Notes under the pieces: generated by a model
Told to the model about the DNA's origin: nothing
Database searches by the model: none
Seen by the model: the letters and a program-made list of their open reading frames with translations, nothing else
Source of the DNA: Fulvivirga ligni
Lineage (GTDB): Bacteria; Bacteroidota; Bacteroidia; Cytophagales; Cyclobacteriaceae
NCBI RefSeq assembly: GCF_021389935.1
Contig: NZ_CP089979.1
Span: 4,507,001 to 4,571,000 of the forward strand
DNA length: 64,000 nt
Direction of reading: 5' to 3'
In this document: positions 17,827 through 26,899 of the stretch, piece by piece
Numbering within the stretch: the stretch's first letter is position 1
Layout of the letters: each line of letters opens with the position of its first letter
Position numbers and translations under genes: made by a program

Positions 17827-18309
17827 TCAGATCATTTCAGTTACAGCAGATATACTCCCCTGGTATCGTTCTACCTTCACTCCGAACTTTACCAGGAAAT
17901 CTACGCCTTCATCACTTTCAATACCTTTGTATTCTGCGTATGAATTAAGGAAAACCACCTTTTCCACGCCCATGGTATAGATAATTCTGGCACAGGCCAA
18001 ACATGGCGCAAGAGTGACATACATAGTGGCCCCTTTTACCTCCGTTTTATTCTTTACTGCATACAAAAGAGCATTTTGCTCGGCATGAATAGCTAATGAG
18101 CAACCTCCCTTGGAGTCTCTGGGGCATCCTTTTTCCGGCCATTCCAGATCACAGTTATGGGTGCCGGCTGGCGGTCCGTTATAACCTATTGAAATGATTC
18201 TCGTATCTTTTGTTAGTACAGCGCCTACATGGCGTTTTATACAATGTGATCTTTTAGCCAGATTCACTGCCAACTCCATAAAAATATCGTCAAACTCTGG
18301 TTTCTTCAT
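17827..18309 (-). CDS. dCMP deaminase family protein (ComEB-like)
   Basis: Zinc-dependent deoxycytidylate deaminase fold, deaminating dCMP to dUMP for dTTP synthesis. Zinc site: HAEQNALLYA (His and catalytic Glu) and the PCxxC motif APCLACARIIY; substrate-binding GYNGPPAGTHNCD precedes it. The frame extends to 18372, but MKKPEFDDIFMELA at 18309 matches the usual family start and the 21 residues before it do not. About 160 residues. It faces MurB tail-to-tail. Confidence 0.88.
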   Translation of the reverse strand: MKKPEFDDIFMELAVNLAKRSHCIKRHVGAVLTKDTRIISIGYNGPPAGTHNCDLEWPEKGCPRDSKGGCSLAIHAEQNALLYAVKNKTEVKGATMYVTLAPCLACARIIYTMGVEKVVFLNSYAEYKGIESDEGVDFLVKFGVKVERYQGSISAVTEMI

Positions 18310-18398
18310 TGTGCTGAGGGCCTTGTATTTAGCGGTATAATATTTGATGGAAAGTTGACTATATTTAAGCATTTATAAAAGAAACCGACAAGAAAATT

Positions 18399-18938
18399 AT
18401 GAAATCAAAACCCGTTGCTTTAACTATCCTTACGCTGATCTTCTTCAGCTCTATCACTTTCGCTCAGGAAGCGATAACGCCACGCCCCAGCCCTACCGCC
18501 ATCATTACTATGAAGTATGAGGATACTTACGTGAAAATCACCTATTGCCAGCCTCACAAAAGAGGTAGAGATATATTCGGCACTTTAGTTCCTTTCGGAC
18601 AAGTGTGGAGAACAGGTGCTAATGAAGCTACAGAAATCACGTTGACAGGTGATGTGAAGATCAATGAAGATACTTTGGAAGCCGGTACCTATTCTTTATT
18701 CACCATACCTAATAAAGACAAATGGACCATAATCATTAACAAAGAATTAGGTCAATGGGGTGCTTACAACTACAATGAGGAAGCTGACGTGATGAGGTTT
18801 GAAGTACCAACGGGAAGTGTAAAGACAGGAGTAGTATGGGAGCCGTTTACCATGGCCTTTGAACAAAGCAATGAAAAGGCTGATCTCGTAATTATGTGGG
18901 ATAAAACTAAGGTGGCTATCCCTATCGAATTTCTATAA
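18399..18938 (+). CDS. DUF2911 domain protein, exported
   Basis: 179 residues with signal peptide (LTLIFFSSITFAQ). DUF2911 signatures: RPSPTAIITMKYEDTYVKI, YCQPHKRGRDIFGTLVPFGQ, VWRTGANEATEI, TYSLFTIPNKDKWTIIIN. Common single-copy or paralogous periplasmic protein in Bacteroidota of unknown function. The gene is monocistronic between the divergent deaminase gene and a bidirectional hairpin. Confidence 0.88.
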   Translation: MKSKPVALTILTLIFFSSITFAQEAITPRPSPTAIITMKYEDTYVKITYCQPHKRGRDIFGTLVPFGQVWRTGANEATEITLTGDVKINEDTLEAGTYSLFTIPNKDKWTIIINKELGQWGAYNYNEEADVMRFEVPTGSVKTGVVWEPFTMAFEQSNEKADLVIMWDKTKVAIPIEFL

Positions 18939-18950
18939 GGCTAAAAACAA

Positions 18951-18977
18951 AAGGTGTTTCCAAAACAGAAACACCTT
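18951..18977. terminator. Bidirectional terminator
   Basis: AAGGTGTTTC / GAAACACCTT, perfect 10-bp stem with a 7-nt loop, between convergent genes ending at 18938 and 18989. Confidence 0.7.
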
Positions 18978-18988
18978 ATACTATTATA

Positions 18989-19864
18989 TCAAACAGGCAC
19001 GCAATCGGCCTTTTTCCTTTTCCATCTTTTGTGGCTCCACAGCCAATATGAAGGCTGTTTTTTAATGCTTGATTCCAGCATCACTGTACTCCTTCGCATA
19101 ATCTCCCCTACTTCCAGCTGAGACGGATCTTCACAAACCACATCAAAAATCACTTCATAATAGCCTCTTTTTACTTTATGAATATTTCCAAAGATCACCG
19201 GCATATTGTGCTCTCTGGCAAACTTCTCCGCACCAAACTGAACACCCGTTTCCTGATTTAAAAATTTCATCCAATAGGCCTTTTGAGAACTTCTGGGGCA
19301 CTGATCTATGCCAAAAGTATACATAGTTGGCTCGCCAGTTTCCTGATATAAAGCTTCACTATTGCTGGTAGGCACCATATTCAAACCAAAGCGAGACCTG
19401 CTCTTACGCATTTTCTCATCAAACACCTTATTACTCATCGGTGTGTATAAAGCGGCTACTCTATGCTCAATCTGCATTACGCAGGCCACGGCATATAGCT
19501 CCCAGTTACCATTATGCCCTCCTACTCCTACAATATCCTTTCCTTGTTTGAAAAAATGATCCGTTACCTCCGGGTTAACTATCTTCAAATGCTTGATGCT
19601 CTTTTCGGCAGAGATAGAAAAGGTTTTAACACTCTCGACCATTAGATCACAAAGGTGTCTAAAAAACTCCTTTTCATAAATTCGAAGCTCCGTTTCACTC
19701 TTATTAGGGAATGAGTTCTTCAGGTTGTTATAAACCACTTTTCTTCGATAGCCCAATACATGAAAAAGAACAAAAAAGATGAAATCAGAAATGATAAATA
19801 GCACCCTTAGAGGGAGATACGAAAAAGGAATCAGAATGAAATAATATAAAAGTAGACTCTTCAT
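18989..19864 (-). CDS. Lipid A biosynthesis acyltransferase (LpxL/HtrB family)
   Basis: Inner-membrane acyltransferase expected to add a secondary acyl chain to lipid A or a related aminolipid. 291 residues. N-terminal TM (about 5-40), the family start NLKNSFPNKSETE, the catalytic HX4E motif GGHNGNWELYAVA, and the second block TFGIDQCPRSSQKAYWMKF with FGAEKFAREHNMPVI. It matches the Bacteroidota LpxL-like branch. It stands alone on the minus strand. Confidence 0.88.
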   Translation of the reverse strand: MKSLLLYYFILIPFSYLPLRVLFIISDFIFFVLFHVLGYRRKVVYNNLKNSFPNKSETELRIYEKEFFRHLCDLMVESVKTFSISAEKSIKHLKIVNPEVTDHFFKQGKDIVGVGGHNGNWELYAVACVMQIEHRVAALYTPMSNKVFDEKMRKSRSRFGLNMVPTSNSEALYQETGEPTMYTFGIDQCPRSSQKAYWMKFLNQETGVQFGAEKFAREHNMPVIFGNIHKVKRGYYEVIFDVVCEDPSQLEVGEIMRRSTVMLESSIKKQPSYWLWSHKRWKRKKADCVPV

Positions 19865-20060
19865 AGCCGCGCAAACTAAACAAAATAACTGAATTGTTTA
19901 AGAGAAAATCCCACTTTCCTATAACATTTCCAATATGCATGCGTCCATGACTCACTGAAAATCAGGTATCTCGTCACATTACTTATCCACTCATGTATTA
20001 TTGGGCTTACCCCTGTTTTTGATTATTTAGATTAGTTGCTGAAATTTTAATAACGATAAA

Positions 20061-22502
20061 ATGAGGAAGAATTTATTACTATTATTCGTCCTGTCTTTTT
20101 TCGTTTTCAACCAGCAGGTGCAGGCACAGCTTTTTGGAGGCAAGAAGAAGAAAAAGGAGCAGGAGAAGACAGAAAAGCCAAAACCAAAATCACCATTTAA
20201 AAGCTATAAGCAGGTAATTACGGACAAGGCTCAAACTGATGAGGGTCTTTTCACCTTTCATAAAGTAGAAGACAAATATTACTTCGAAATACCTGATTCA
20301 TTACTAGAAAGAGAAATTTTGATCATTTCCAGAATCTCTGGTCATGTGAAGGGTTTAAACTTTGGTGGAGCCGGTATGAAGTCTCGCCCGCAGCAGGTGA
20401 TCAGATTTCAAAAGAAGGACCACAACCTGATTTTAAGATCAGTATCATTCAATTCTGTAGCCAGCGAGGATGATCCTATCTATCAATCAGTGGTGAATAA
20501 CAATTTTGAGCCTATCATTTACAGCTTCAAAATAGAGGCACTAGGAAAAGATTCGTCTTCATATGTAATTGATATTGAAGACTTTTTCTCTTCAGACATT
20601 CCTATGATCGGGGCCATGAGCCAGCGTGAAAGAAAAGAATTCAAGATATCTTCTTTAGACAGAAGCAGATCTATGGTATCATGGGTAAAGTCATTCCCTA
20701 AGAATACTGAGGTAAGACATATACTTACTTACAAAGGCTCTGAGCTACCAGACAACAGGCTTACTGATGCTTTATCCATAGAGATGAACCAGTCCTTGAT
20801 ATTATTACCTGAAAACCCAATGGTACCGCGTAATCAGGATGACAGGGTGAGCTATTTCTCCATCAGACAGACTGACTACTCTTTAGACGAGCAAAAAGCT
20901 GCTCAGAATCAGTTCATTACACGCTGGAGATTAGAGCCTAGCGATTGGGACGCTTTCAACAGAGGTGAGGCCGTGGAACCAGTGAAACCTATTGTTTATT
21001 ACATAGATCCTGCTACGCCTTTGAAATGGAGACCATTCATAAAGCAAGGTATTGAAGAATGGCAGTCGGCTTTTGAAAAGGCCGGCCTTAAAAATGCCAT
21101 TATAGCCAAAGATGCCCCTACCAAGGAAGAAGATCCTGACTGGGATCCTGTAGACGTTCGTTATTCTGTGATCAGATATATCGCCACAGATATTCAGAAT
21201 GCTCAGGGCCCACACGTACACGATCCTAGAACAGGCGAAATCTTGCAAAGTGATATTCTTTGGTATCATAACGTGATGAGGCTGCTAAGAAATTGGTACT
21301 TCATCCAGACTGCCGCTGTGAACCCGGAAGCCAGAAATATCAAGTTCAAAGATGAGCTTATGGGGCAACTTATTCGCTTTGTTGCTGCTCATGAAGTGGG
21401 ACATACATTAGGTCTTCCGCATAACATGGGTTCAAGCGTAGGTTATTCAGTAGATTCATTACGTTCTAAGACCTTCACAGCTACTCATGGCACAGCGCCT
21501 TCTATTATGGACTATGCTCGTTTTAACTATGTAGCTCAGCCAGAAGATGGCATTACGCATTTCTTCCCAGGCATTGGCGAGTATGATGATTGGTCTATCT
21601 ACTATGGATACCACCCTATAGCGAATGTAAAAACAGCCGCTGAAGAGGAAGATGTTCTTAACGGATGGATATTAGAAAAAGCGGGTAATCCTCTTTATAG
21701 ATTTGGCAGAGCCAACGGAGTAGATCCTACAGCGCAAACCGAAGATTTAGGTGATGATTCTATGATAGCATCAGAATTAGGTATCAGAAACCTAAAGAGA
21801 ATCAACAAAGAGCTTATGACCTGGGGCACTGAAGACGGTAAAGATTATGATGATCTTAGAGAATTATACCTCAATGTAATTGGCCAGTACAGCAGATACA
21901 TGGGCCATGTAATTACCAACGTAGGCGGTATTTATGAATACAACAAAACCACTGATCAGGATGGAGCTGTTTACACCCACGTGGAGTTGGATAAGCAAAA
22001 ACGCGCTGTTCAATTCTTTAATGATGAATTGTTTGCAACGCCAGAATGGATGATTGATCCGGCTATTCTTTCAAGGATTGAGCAAGATGGTATTGTAGAT
22101 AGAATTAAGTCTATTCAGACCAGAACACTAAATGGTTTGCTGAATGATGATAGGGTGAAGAGAACCATTGAAAACGAAACTTTAAATGGCTCTAAAGCTT
22201 ATAAACCAACTCAGCTATTTAGTGACTTGAGAAAAGGCCTGTTTTTTGAATTAAGAACCGGAAAAACTATAGATACTTACAGAAGAAATCTTCAAAAGGC
22301 ATTTGTAGAAAAGCTTGGTGAATTAGTAAACACTGAAGATAAAGATGTAAGAACTACAGACATTCCATCATTATCAAGAGGAACTTTACAAGCAATAAAA
22401 AGCGACATCAGAGCTGGGTTAGGCAGACAATCAGACACCCTTTCCAGATACCATTTACAGGATTTATCTGAACGAATCGATCAGATTTTAGATCCTAAAT
22501 AA
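20061..22502 (+). CDS. Secreted zinc-dependent metalloprotease (DUF5117/DUF5118)
   Basis: 813 residues. Signal peptide (FVLSFFVFNQQVQAQ), then a lysine-rich linker (residues about 29-50), DUF5118 (about 48-100), DUF5117 (about 105-300) and a metzincin-like domain. The zinc site is HEVGHTLGLPH at H444, with E445, H448 and H454, and the Met-turn candidate is SIMDYARFNY at about 490. The C-terminal helical region (DUF4953-like) runs to the end without a sorting domain, so the protein is probably periplasmic or outer-membrane associated. The gene ends before an unusual nested hairpin. Confidence 0.9.
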   Translation: MRKNLLLLFVLSFFVFNQQVQAQLFGGKKKKKEQEKTEKPKPKSPFKSYKQVITDKAQTDEGLFTFHKVEDKYYFEIPDSLLEREILIISRISGHVKGLNFGGAGMKSRPQQVIRFQKKDHNLILRSVSFNSVASEDDPIYQSVVNNNFEPIIYSFKIEALGKDSSSYVIDIEDFFSSDIPMIGAMSQRERKEFKISSLDRSRSMVSWVKSFPKNTEVRHILTYKGSELPDNRLTDALSIEMNQSLILLPENPMVPRNQDDRVSYFSIRQTDYSLDEQKAAQNQFITRWRLEPSDWDAFNRGEAVEPVKPIVYYIDPATPLKWRPFIKQGIEEWQSAFEKAGLKNAIIAKDAPTKEEDPDWDPVDVRYSVIRYIATDIQNAQGPHVHDPRTGEILQSDILWYHNVMRLLRNWYFIQTAAVNPEARNIKFKDELMGQLIRFVAAHEVGHTLGLPHNMGSSVGYSVDSLRSKTFTATHGTAPSIMDYARFNYVAQPEDGITHFFPGIGEYDDWSIYYGYHPIANVKTAAEEEDVLNGWILEKAGNPLYRFGRANGVDPTAQTEDLGDDSMIASELGIRNLKRINKELMTWGTEDGKDYDDLRELYLNVIGQYSRYMGHVITNVGGIYEYNKTTDQDGAVYTHVELDKQKRAVQFFNDELFATPEWMIDPAILSRIEQDGIVDRIKSIQTRTLNGLLNDDRVKRTIENETLNGSKAYKPTQLFSDLRKGLFFELRTGKTIDTYRRNLQKAFVEKLGELVNTEDKDVRTTDIPSLSRGTLQAIKSDIRAGLGRQSDTLSRYHLQDLSERIDQILDPK

Positions 22503-22509
22503 TATGAAT

Positions 22510-22612
22510 AATGAGTCTTTCTTATAAATAAAGGACTGATCTATATTTAAGTCAGCTTGAGGTATTTTGATACCTCAAGCTGACTTCGTTCTACGCATAG
22601 GAAAGACTCATT
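22510..22612 (+). terminator. Nested double hairpin terminator
   Basis: Outer 12-bp stem AATGAGTCTTTC (22510) / GAAAGACTCATT (22601) encloses an inner perfect 17-bp stem with TTTG loop (22549-22586), followed by a T-run. The inner stem alone would be a strong terminator. Confidence 0.7.
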
Positions 22613-22741
22613 TTTTAACCTTCCCCTTCTCAATTTCTCTGCCTTTCAGTTAAATTGAATCCAAAACACCCCAAGACAATCATTAAAAGTTGCAAATGTC
22701 AGCATTGTGGCTAAAATTAGTAGCTCACTAATGACCTAGTA

Positions 22742-23665
22742 ATGAAATATCTCATAATCGGTGCGGGTGGAACAGGAGGCCTTATCGGTGGTTTTCTAGC
22801 CAGAGTAAATAAGGACGTTACCCTCATAGCTCGCGGAGAGCACCTACAAACCATCAAAGACAACGGACTGACCATGCATTTCCTTTACAATGAGGAAACT
22901 GTAAATGTAAAAAACATCAAAGCCGTTGCAGAGCATGAGTTAAAAAACGAGGTATTTGACATTATTTTCGTCTGCGTAAAGGCTTACAGTTTAAAGGAGA
23001 TTGCTCCATTAATAAATAAGCACAGCAACCAAAACAGCATTATAATTCCGATATTGAATTCTTTAAAAGCCGGAAGTATTCTAAGAAAGGCTATAGAGGA
23101 TCGGCAAATCTGCGACGGCTGTATTTATCTAACAGGATTTAAATCCGGGCCTGGAGAAATCAGTCAGAATAATAAAATTTTCAGAATCGTATATGGCTTC
23201 AGTGGTGTAGATCAAGATAAACACCCTCAGTTATATATGGTTAATTCCGATTTGAAAGAAGCTGATGTTGATATAAAATATACTTCTGAAATCAATAGTG
23301 CTATATTTCGGAAGCTTTGTTTCACCTCAGCATTTGCTGCAGTAGGTATATATCATCAGGTGAAAGCTGCTGATATTCAGGAAAACCCTAAATACAGAAA
23401 GCTATTTGAAGATCTGCTTAGGGAACTCCAAGACATTAAAAATGCTGCTGGTTTTTCAGGCGAGTATCAAATAGTAGAAGAAAATTTAAAAATACTGGAT
23501 CAGCTTTCAGGTGAATTTACCGCCTCATTGCAAAAAGATATTGCTGCCGGAAATACTGATGAAAGGGAGCAACTCATTTTTGATTTGGTAAGACTAGCCG
23601 AAGAGTATCAGGTGGAAGCGCCTCATTATCATGAAATAGCTAATTACCTAGGCTATAATCATTAG
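22742..23665 (+). CDS. Ketopantoate reductase family protein (ApbA/PanE)
   Basis: NADPH-dependent reductase fold, 307 residues. Rossmann loop IIGAGGTGGLIGGFLARV at the N-terminus, ARGEHLQTIKDNGL (NADP phosphate-binding and substrate region), DIIFVCVKAYSLKEI, and the C-terminal helical domain with EINSAIFRKLCFTSAFAA, where the catalytic-lysine region of PanE is diverged (K to R). A true PanE would make pantoate for coenzyme A; paralogues with altered catalytic residues are common, so the substrate is uncertain. Confidence 0.8.
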   Translation: MKYLIIGAGGTGGLIGGFLARVNKDVTLIARGEHLQTIKDNGLTMHFLYNEETVNVKNIKAVAEHELKNEVFDIIFVCVKAYSLKEIAPLINKHSNQNSIIIPILNSLKAGSILRKAIEDRQICDGCIYLTGFKSGPGEISQNNKIFRIVYGFSGVDQDKHPQLYMVNSDLKEADVDIKYTSEINSAIFRKLCFTSAFAAVGIYHQVKAADIQENPKYRKLFEDLLRELQDIKNAAGFSGEYQIVEENLKILDQLSGEFTASLQKDIAAGNTDEREQLIFDLVRLAEEYQVEAPHYHEIANYLGYNH

Positions 23666-23698
23666 TTAAATACGCTCATAGGCTATAACCCTAATGAA

Positions 23699-23878
23699 AT
23701 GGAAAATACGATAAAAAAACCACATACTATTTTACGAGTACTCTTGTTCCTAATGGCATTTGCTTTCATTCTCATGCCTTTAGAAGCTGTGATTTACCCA
23801 CATCAGATTGAAGGGCCATGTTGGTGCTTTTGCCTGACCAATTATGGAGCTCTTTATTCGTATCTCTATTTTCTTTAG
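23699..23878 (+). CDS. Candidate small membrane protein, 59 codons
   Basis: ATG at 23699 opens a 59-codon frame ending in TAG at 23876-23878. It has a positively charged start (MENTIKKPH), one hydrophobic helix (residues about 11-32) and a Cys-rich stretch CWCFC at about 41-45. It fills an otherwise empty gap after the reductase gene and overlaps the convergent membrane gene by 4 bases at the stop codons. No family recognised. Confidence 0.35.
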   Translation: MENTIKKPHTILRVLLFLMAFAFILMPLEAVIYPHQIEGPCWCFCLTNYGALYSYLYFL

Positions 23879-24243
23879 GCCGCTGACCTAAAGAATATCA
23901 TACCGTGCCCCACGGCGAGTATAACGTAAAGTGCAGTGATTACTATCAGTGCGAGGTTGGATTCTCCGCTTATTATTTTCACCAGGCCTAAAGCGCCTAC
24001 GGCAAAATGGCAAAAATTACCCATGGCAATGGGTTTGCCATATATACCTCCTATCAGTAGACCCTTGGCCATCCAGTTCATCATACCGAAACCGAAATAG
24101 ACTGCCCCAAGAAGTTGTAGAAAAACTGAAAAATGATCTTCCAGACCGAGATATGCTGATGTTTCCTGAGGAAGAAATACTAAGATGATAGCAAAAATTA
24201 GAAGAATGATGGATGTGATTGTCATCCAGATTTTGTTTGTCAT
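23875..24243 (-). CDS. Small four-helix membrane protein, unknown function
   Basis: 122 residues, mostly hydrophobic, with four predicted TM segments (about 5-25, 38-56, 62-85, 95-118). The arrangement, with an FGFGMMNWM segment and a GKPIAMGNFCHF loop, resembles short DoxX/DUF4345-type membrane proteins but I cannot name the family with confidence. Monocistronic. Confidence 0.55.
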   Translation of the reverse strand: MTNKIWMTITSIILLIFAIILVFLPQETSAYLGLEDHFSVFLQLLGAVYFGFGMMNWMAKGLLIGGIYGKPIAMGNFCHFAVGALGLVKIISGESNLALIVITALYVILAVGHGMIFFRSAA

Positions 24244-24301
24244 AAGCTGATTTTTCTTGAAGAAAAGAAAAACAAATGGCTATGTCAAAGGAATGAAAAT
24301 A

Positions 24302-24355
24302 TGAGGTGGATATTATCATTTATCGGTCAAAAATCCCGATGGCACATCCACCTCA
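24302..24355 (-). terminator. Hairpin after STAS-like gene
   Basis: TGAGGTGGAT / ATCCACCTCA, perfect 10-bp arms, 10 bases beyond the minus-strand stop at 24365 and followed on that strand by ATATTTTC. Confidence 0.55.
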
Positions 24356-24364
24356 ATATATAAC

Positions 24365-24769
24365 TTAGGCTAGCACATCATTCGCCAACCACTCTTTAGC
24401 TGACTCAATATCTTTGAAGTTTTGAGTGCTTTTATCTTGCGTTTTAGTTTGCTCTTCATGAGCTTTCTCCATAGCTAATTTTCCGAAAATATCTTCTGGA
24501 ATAATGATAGCCACTTGCTTTACTCCCAGACTCTTTACGGTAGGAAACCATTCTGTCTTTACTAATTCCTGAGCACCAGGAGCATAAACTTTAATCCCTC
24601 TTAAATCAACCAAACACTTACTCAATTTGTAGTGCTTAATCATAGCGTACTCCCTCTCTATAACCGACTTTAACGTCTCTAGAGGAATATATCCCTTCAG
24701 CTCTACAAATAATGCATTCAAACTCTCCTCATGCTTCACCACAGCATTTTCTGTAATTAAATCTTCCAT
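24365..24769 (-). CDS. STAS/SpoIIAA-like small protein
   Basis: 134 residues, cytoplasmic, no TM. The beta-alpha pattern (LFVELKGYIPLETLK, then KCLVDLRGIKVYAPGA and VKQVAIIIPED) resembles SpoIIAA/STAS folds found as stand-alone proteins in Cytophagales. There is no serine at the usual anti-sigma-antagonist phosphorylation site that I can place with confidence, and no anti-sigma gene beside it. Function unknown. Confidence 0.5.
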   Translation of the reverse strand: MEDLITENAVVKHEESLNALFVELKGYIPLETLKSVIEREYAMIKHYKLSKCLVDLRGIKVYAPGAQELVKTEWFPTVKSLGVKQVAIIIPEDIFGKLAMEKAHEEQTKTQDKSTQNFKDIESAKEWLANDVLA

Positions 24770-24824
24770 GTACGTTTTTTAAAGTTTTATTTAGAAATGC
24801 CTTATCAAATTTTCCGCCATACAG

Positions 24825-24854
24825 ACTATTTCCATTTTTAGGAATGAAAATAGT
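24825..24854. promoter_or_regulatory. Imperfect 12-bp inverted repeat
   Basis: ACTATTTCCATT / AATGAAAATAGT with one mismatch and a 6-nt loop, between the STAS-like gene and the beta-helix gene upstream on the same strand. Either a weak terminator for the latter or an operator for the former. Confidence 0.3.
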
Positions 24855-24946
24855 TGATTATGAGGAATTTAGGCATCTAATCGGCACTAAAACGTACACA
24901 CTACGTTTCAATTTGAGATAATGTTTCCCAAAATGAGATGTAAGGA

Positions 24947-26677
24947 TCATTTCACACGACACACCTCTCTCCAGGTGCCATCACCCATAGAAACTAGACT
25001 AATAGAGCCATTGCTACCAGCTGTGTATGAACCATTTAACTGGATGTAGCCACTACTCACTACTGTAGTCCCAGATTGAAGCAGCAGTATCACTATGGTA
25101 CCAGCAGGTATTCTATCCGCTGTAAGGTGATTTATTCGGGTAATGGCTATAGTTTCTGAAATGTCGAAGACATTACCATCCTTTTTAAGCGTTAAAAAAT
25201 TACCAGAGAAGGCATAGTTATTTGTTTTTCCATAACTCAAGGTTCCATTCACCACACCACCTTGAGTAGTCAAATATCTCTCCTGGGTAGGAAGGTCATA
25301 GCCAAAACTTAGACTGGGAATAGTGATGTAAAACTTTTGGGTAGTAGCTGTTTGGTTGTGGAAATAGAATTTAGGATCATAGCTGGAAACCGTATCTACC
25401 AAACTGGTCATCCCCAGCGAATGCCATTGGTTATCCCCCGGATGATATCCTCCTGTTACTAGTCCACTAGGAGCTTTTGCCGTGGTAGTTACAAAGTGAT
25501 CAATATCTGTTTTAACAAAGGCACCGAAATTTACCTGGCCATATTCTGAAGAAGCTTCTATTAACGGTAAATACAACGGATCTGGTCTTAAATATCCAGA
25601 ACTTCCAGCATTGACTGTAAATTCTACCACCTTAAATCCTGTCTTATAGATTTCACTACTCTCCTGCACTGCAGATGCACCAGAGATCTGCCAAAAAGGT
25701 ATAGCACTCGCATTACATCCTCTAAGCGCATTATTCTCAAAGAGATTGTTCGATCCACGGTTTAAGTTGTAAGATTTGCCGCTGCGAAGGTTAACAGCGT
25801 TATCTCCATCATCTATAGTAAGGCCTCCGGAGTAAATGCCATCCAGAACACTGTTCCTGGTATTATGGGCAAAGTAAATCAGTGGTATTGTATCGGGCTG
25901 ATTGCTGCCCTCAATCCTGATATCATTCCCTTTCACCTCCCCTTTCTCTACCACAAAATGACCGCTTGTAGAGCTATAAGGCTCCAGCACCAGAGCATTG
26001 AAAACCGTGTTATTACCACCTATGATGTGAATACCATAGTCAAAGCCATCGCCAGAAATAGCTCCATGATAAAAGGAATTAGAATTAATGAATGACCCGG
26101 AGGCCTCATCTATCAAGATGCCTACTTTACCATATCGCACTCTGATATCATAAAAGGAACAGTATGTTACCCCTCCGACATTTAGCGCTTGCAGTTTAAG
26201 GGCCGTGCCATCTGTAAAGCCAGAAATCAAGAGTTTACTGAGCACCACACTTTCTACAATAGCTCCATCGCCTATAATTTCAATCCCTCCTGCTGCACCC
26301 GCATTTTGATCGTCATAGATGACCAGGCTTTCAATACTTACATTATTACCAGCTACCCGAATAGTAACGGCACTTCCTGTATTAGTAATGATAGACCCCA
26401 GAGAAGGTGTACCGGTAGATGTAACACCCCTGCCTTCTCCCAGAAGAGAAACCCCAGCGGGCACTGCAAGTGTCTGACTCACCTTATAACTTCCTGCCGG
26501 GAAAAACACGGTAGCTCCTGTTAAAGCAGCACTATCAATGGCTGCTTGAATAGCAGTATGATCATCAGATGCATCATTGGCAGTGGCTCCGAAGTCTTTG
26601 ATATTTAGGTACATAGAATGAGCCCCAGAATGAATAAAAGACATGAAGCTCAGCATAAATAGTAAAGATTTTAACAT
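24947..26677 (-). CDS. Pectate-lyase-3-type right-handed beta-helix protein
   Basis: 576 residues with a short signal peptide (FMLSFMSFIHSGAHS). The N-terminus YLNIKDFGATANDASDDHTA with AIQAAIDSA and VFFPAGSYKVSQTL is the classical Pectate_lyase_3 / GH28-like entry, followed by parallel beta-helix coils to about 340 and two small beta-sandwich regions. There is no T9SS tail. The same architecture occurs in phage tailspikes and in polysaccharide lyases, so a glycan-binding or -cleaving role is likely but not certain. No pectin-degradation genes are near it. Confidence 0.7.
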   Translation of the reverse strand: MLKSLLFMLSFMSFIHSGAHSMYLNIKDFGATANDASDDHTAIQAAIDSAALTGATVFFPAGSYKVSQTLAVPAGVSLLGEGRGVTSTGTPSLGSIITNTGSAVTIRVAGNNVSIESLVIYDDQNAGAAGGIEIIGDGAIVESVVLSKLLISGFTDGTALKLQALNVGGVTYCSFYDIRVRYGKVGILIDEASGSFINSNSFYHGAISGDGFDYGIHIIGGNNTVFNALVLEPYSSTSGHFVVEKGEVKGNDIRIEGSNQPDTIPLIYFAHNTRNSVLDGIYSGGLTIDDGDNAVNLRSGKSYNLNRGSNNLFENNALRGCNASAIPFWQISGASAVQESSEIYKTGFKVVEFTVNAGSSGYLRPDPLYLPLIEASSEYGQVNFGAFVKTDIDHFVTTTAKAPSGLVTGGYHPGDNQWHSLGMTSLVDTVSSYDPKFYFHNQTATTQKFYITIPSLSFGYDLPTQERYLTTQGGVVNGTLSYGKTNNYAFSGNFLTLKKDGNVFDISETIAITRINHLTADRIPAGTIVILLLQSGTTVVSSGYIQLNGSYTAGSNGSISLVSMGDGTWREVCRVK

Positions 26678-26899
26678 AGCATTTTACTTATTGGTTGGTA
26701 TATATAAATTAATTACAAATACCTTCTGAATCAATTTAGCTCCGTCCTGAGCGCTCTGAGCATAAGTAAGTTGTGTAAAATTTCCCCATGGCACTGGGCA
26801 ATTACTTGCCATTTAAAAGATCAAATACTGATAAATGGCTTAAATCTTACATTGGCACAATTATTCTATACTGTCCCTTGAAACTATGAACCAACCGAT

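Noticed and set aside
24017-24319. 100-codon minus-strand ORF overlapping the small membrane protein
   Set aside because: Low-complexity Ser/Phe-rich frame antisense-shifted to the TM-rich gene; a shadow.
24947-26677. Prophage tailspike
   Set aside because: Pectate-lyase-3 entry also occurs in tailspikes, but there is a signal-peptide-like start and no phage gene nearby.
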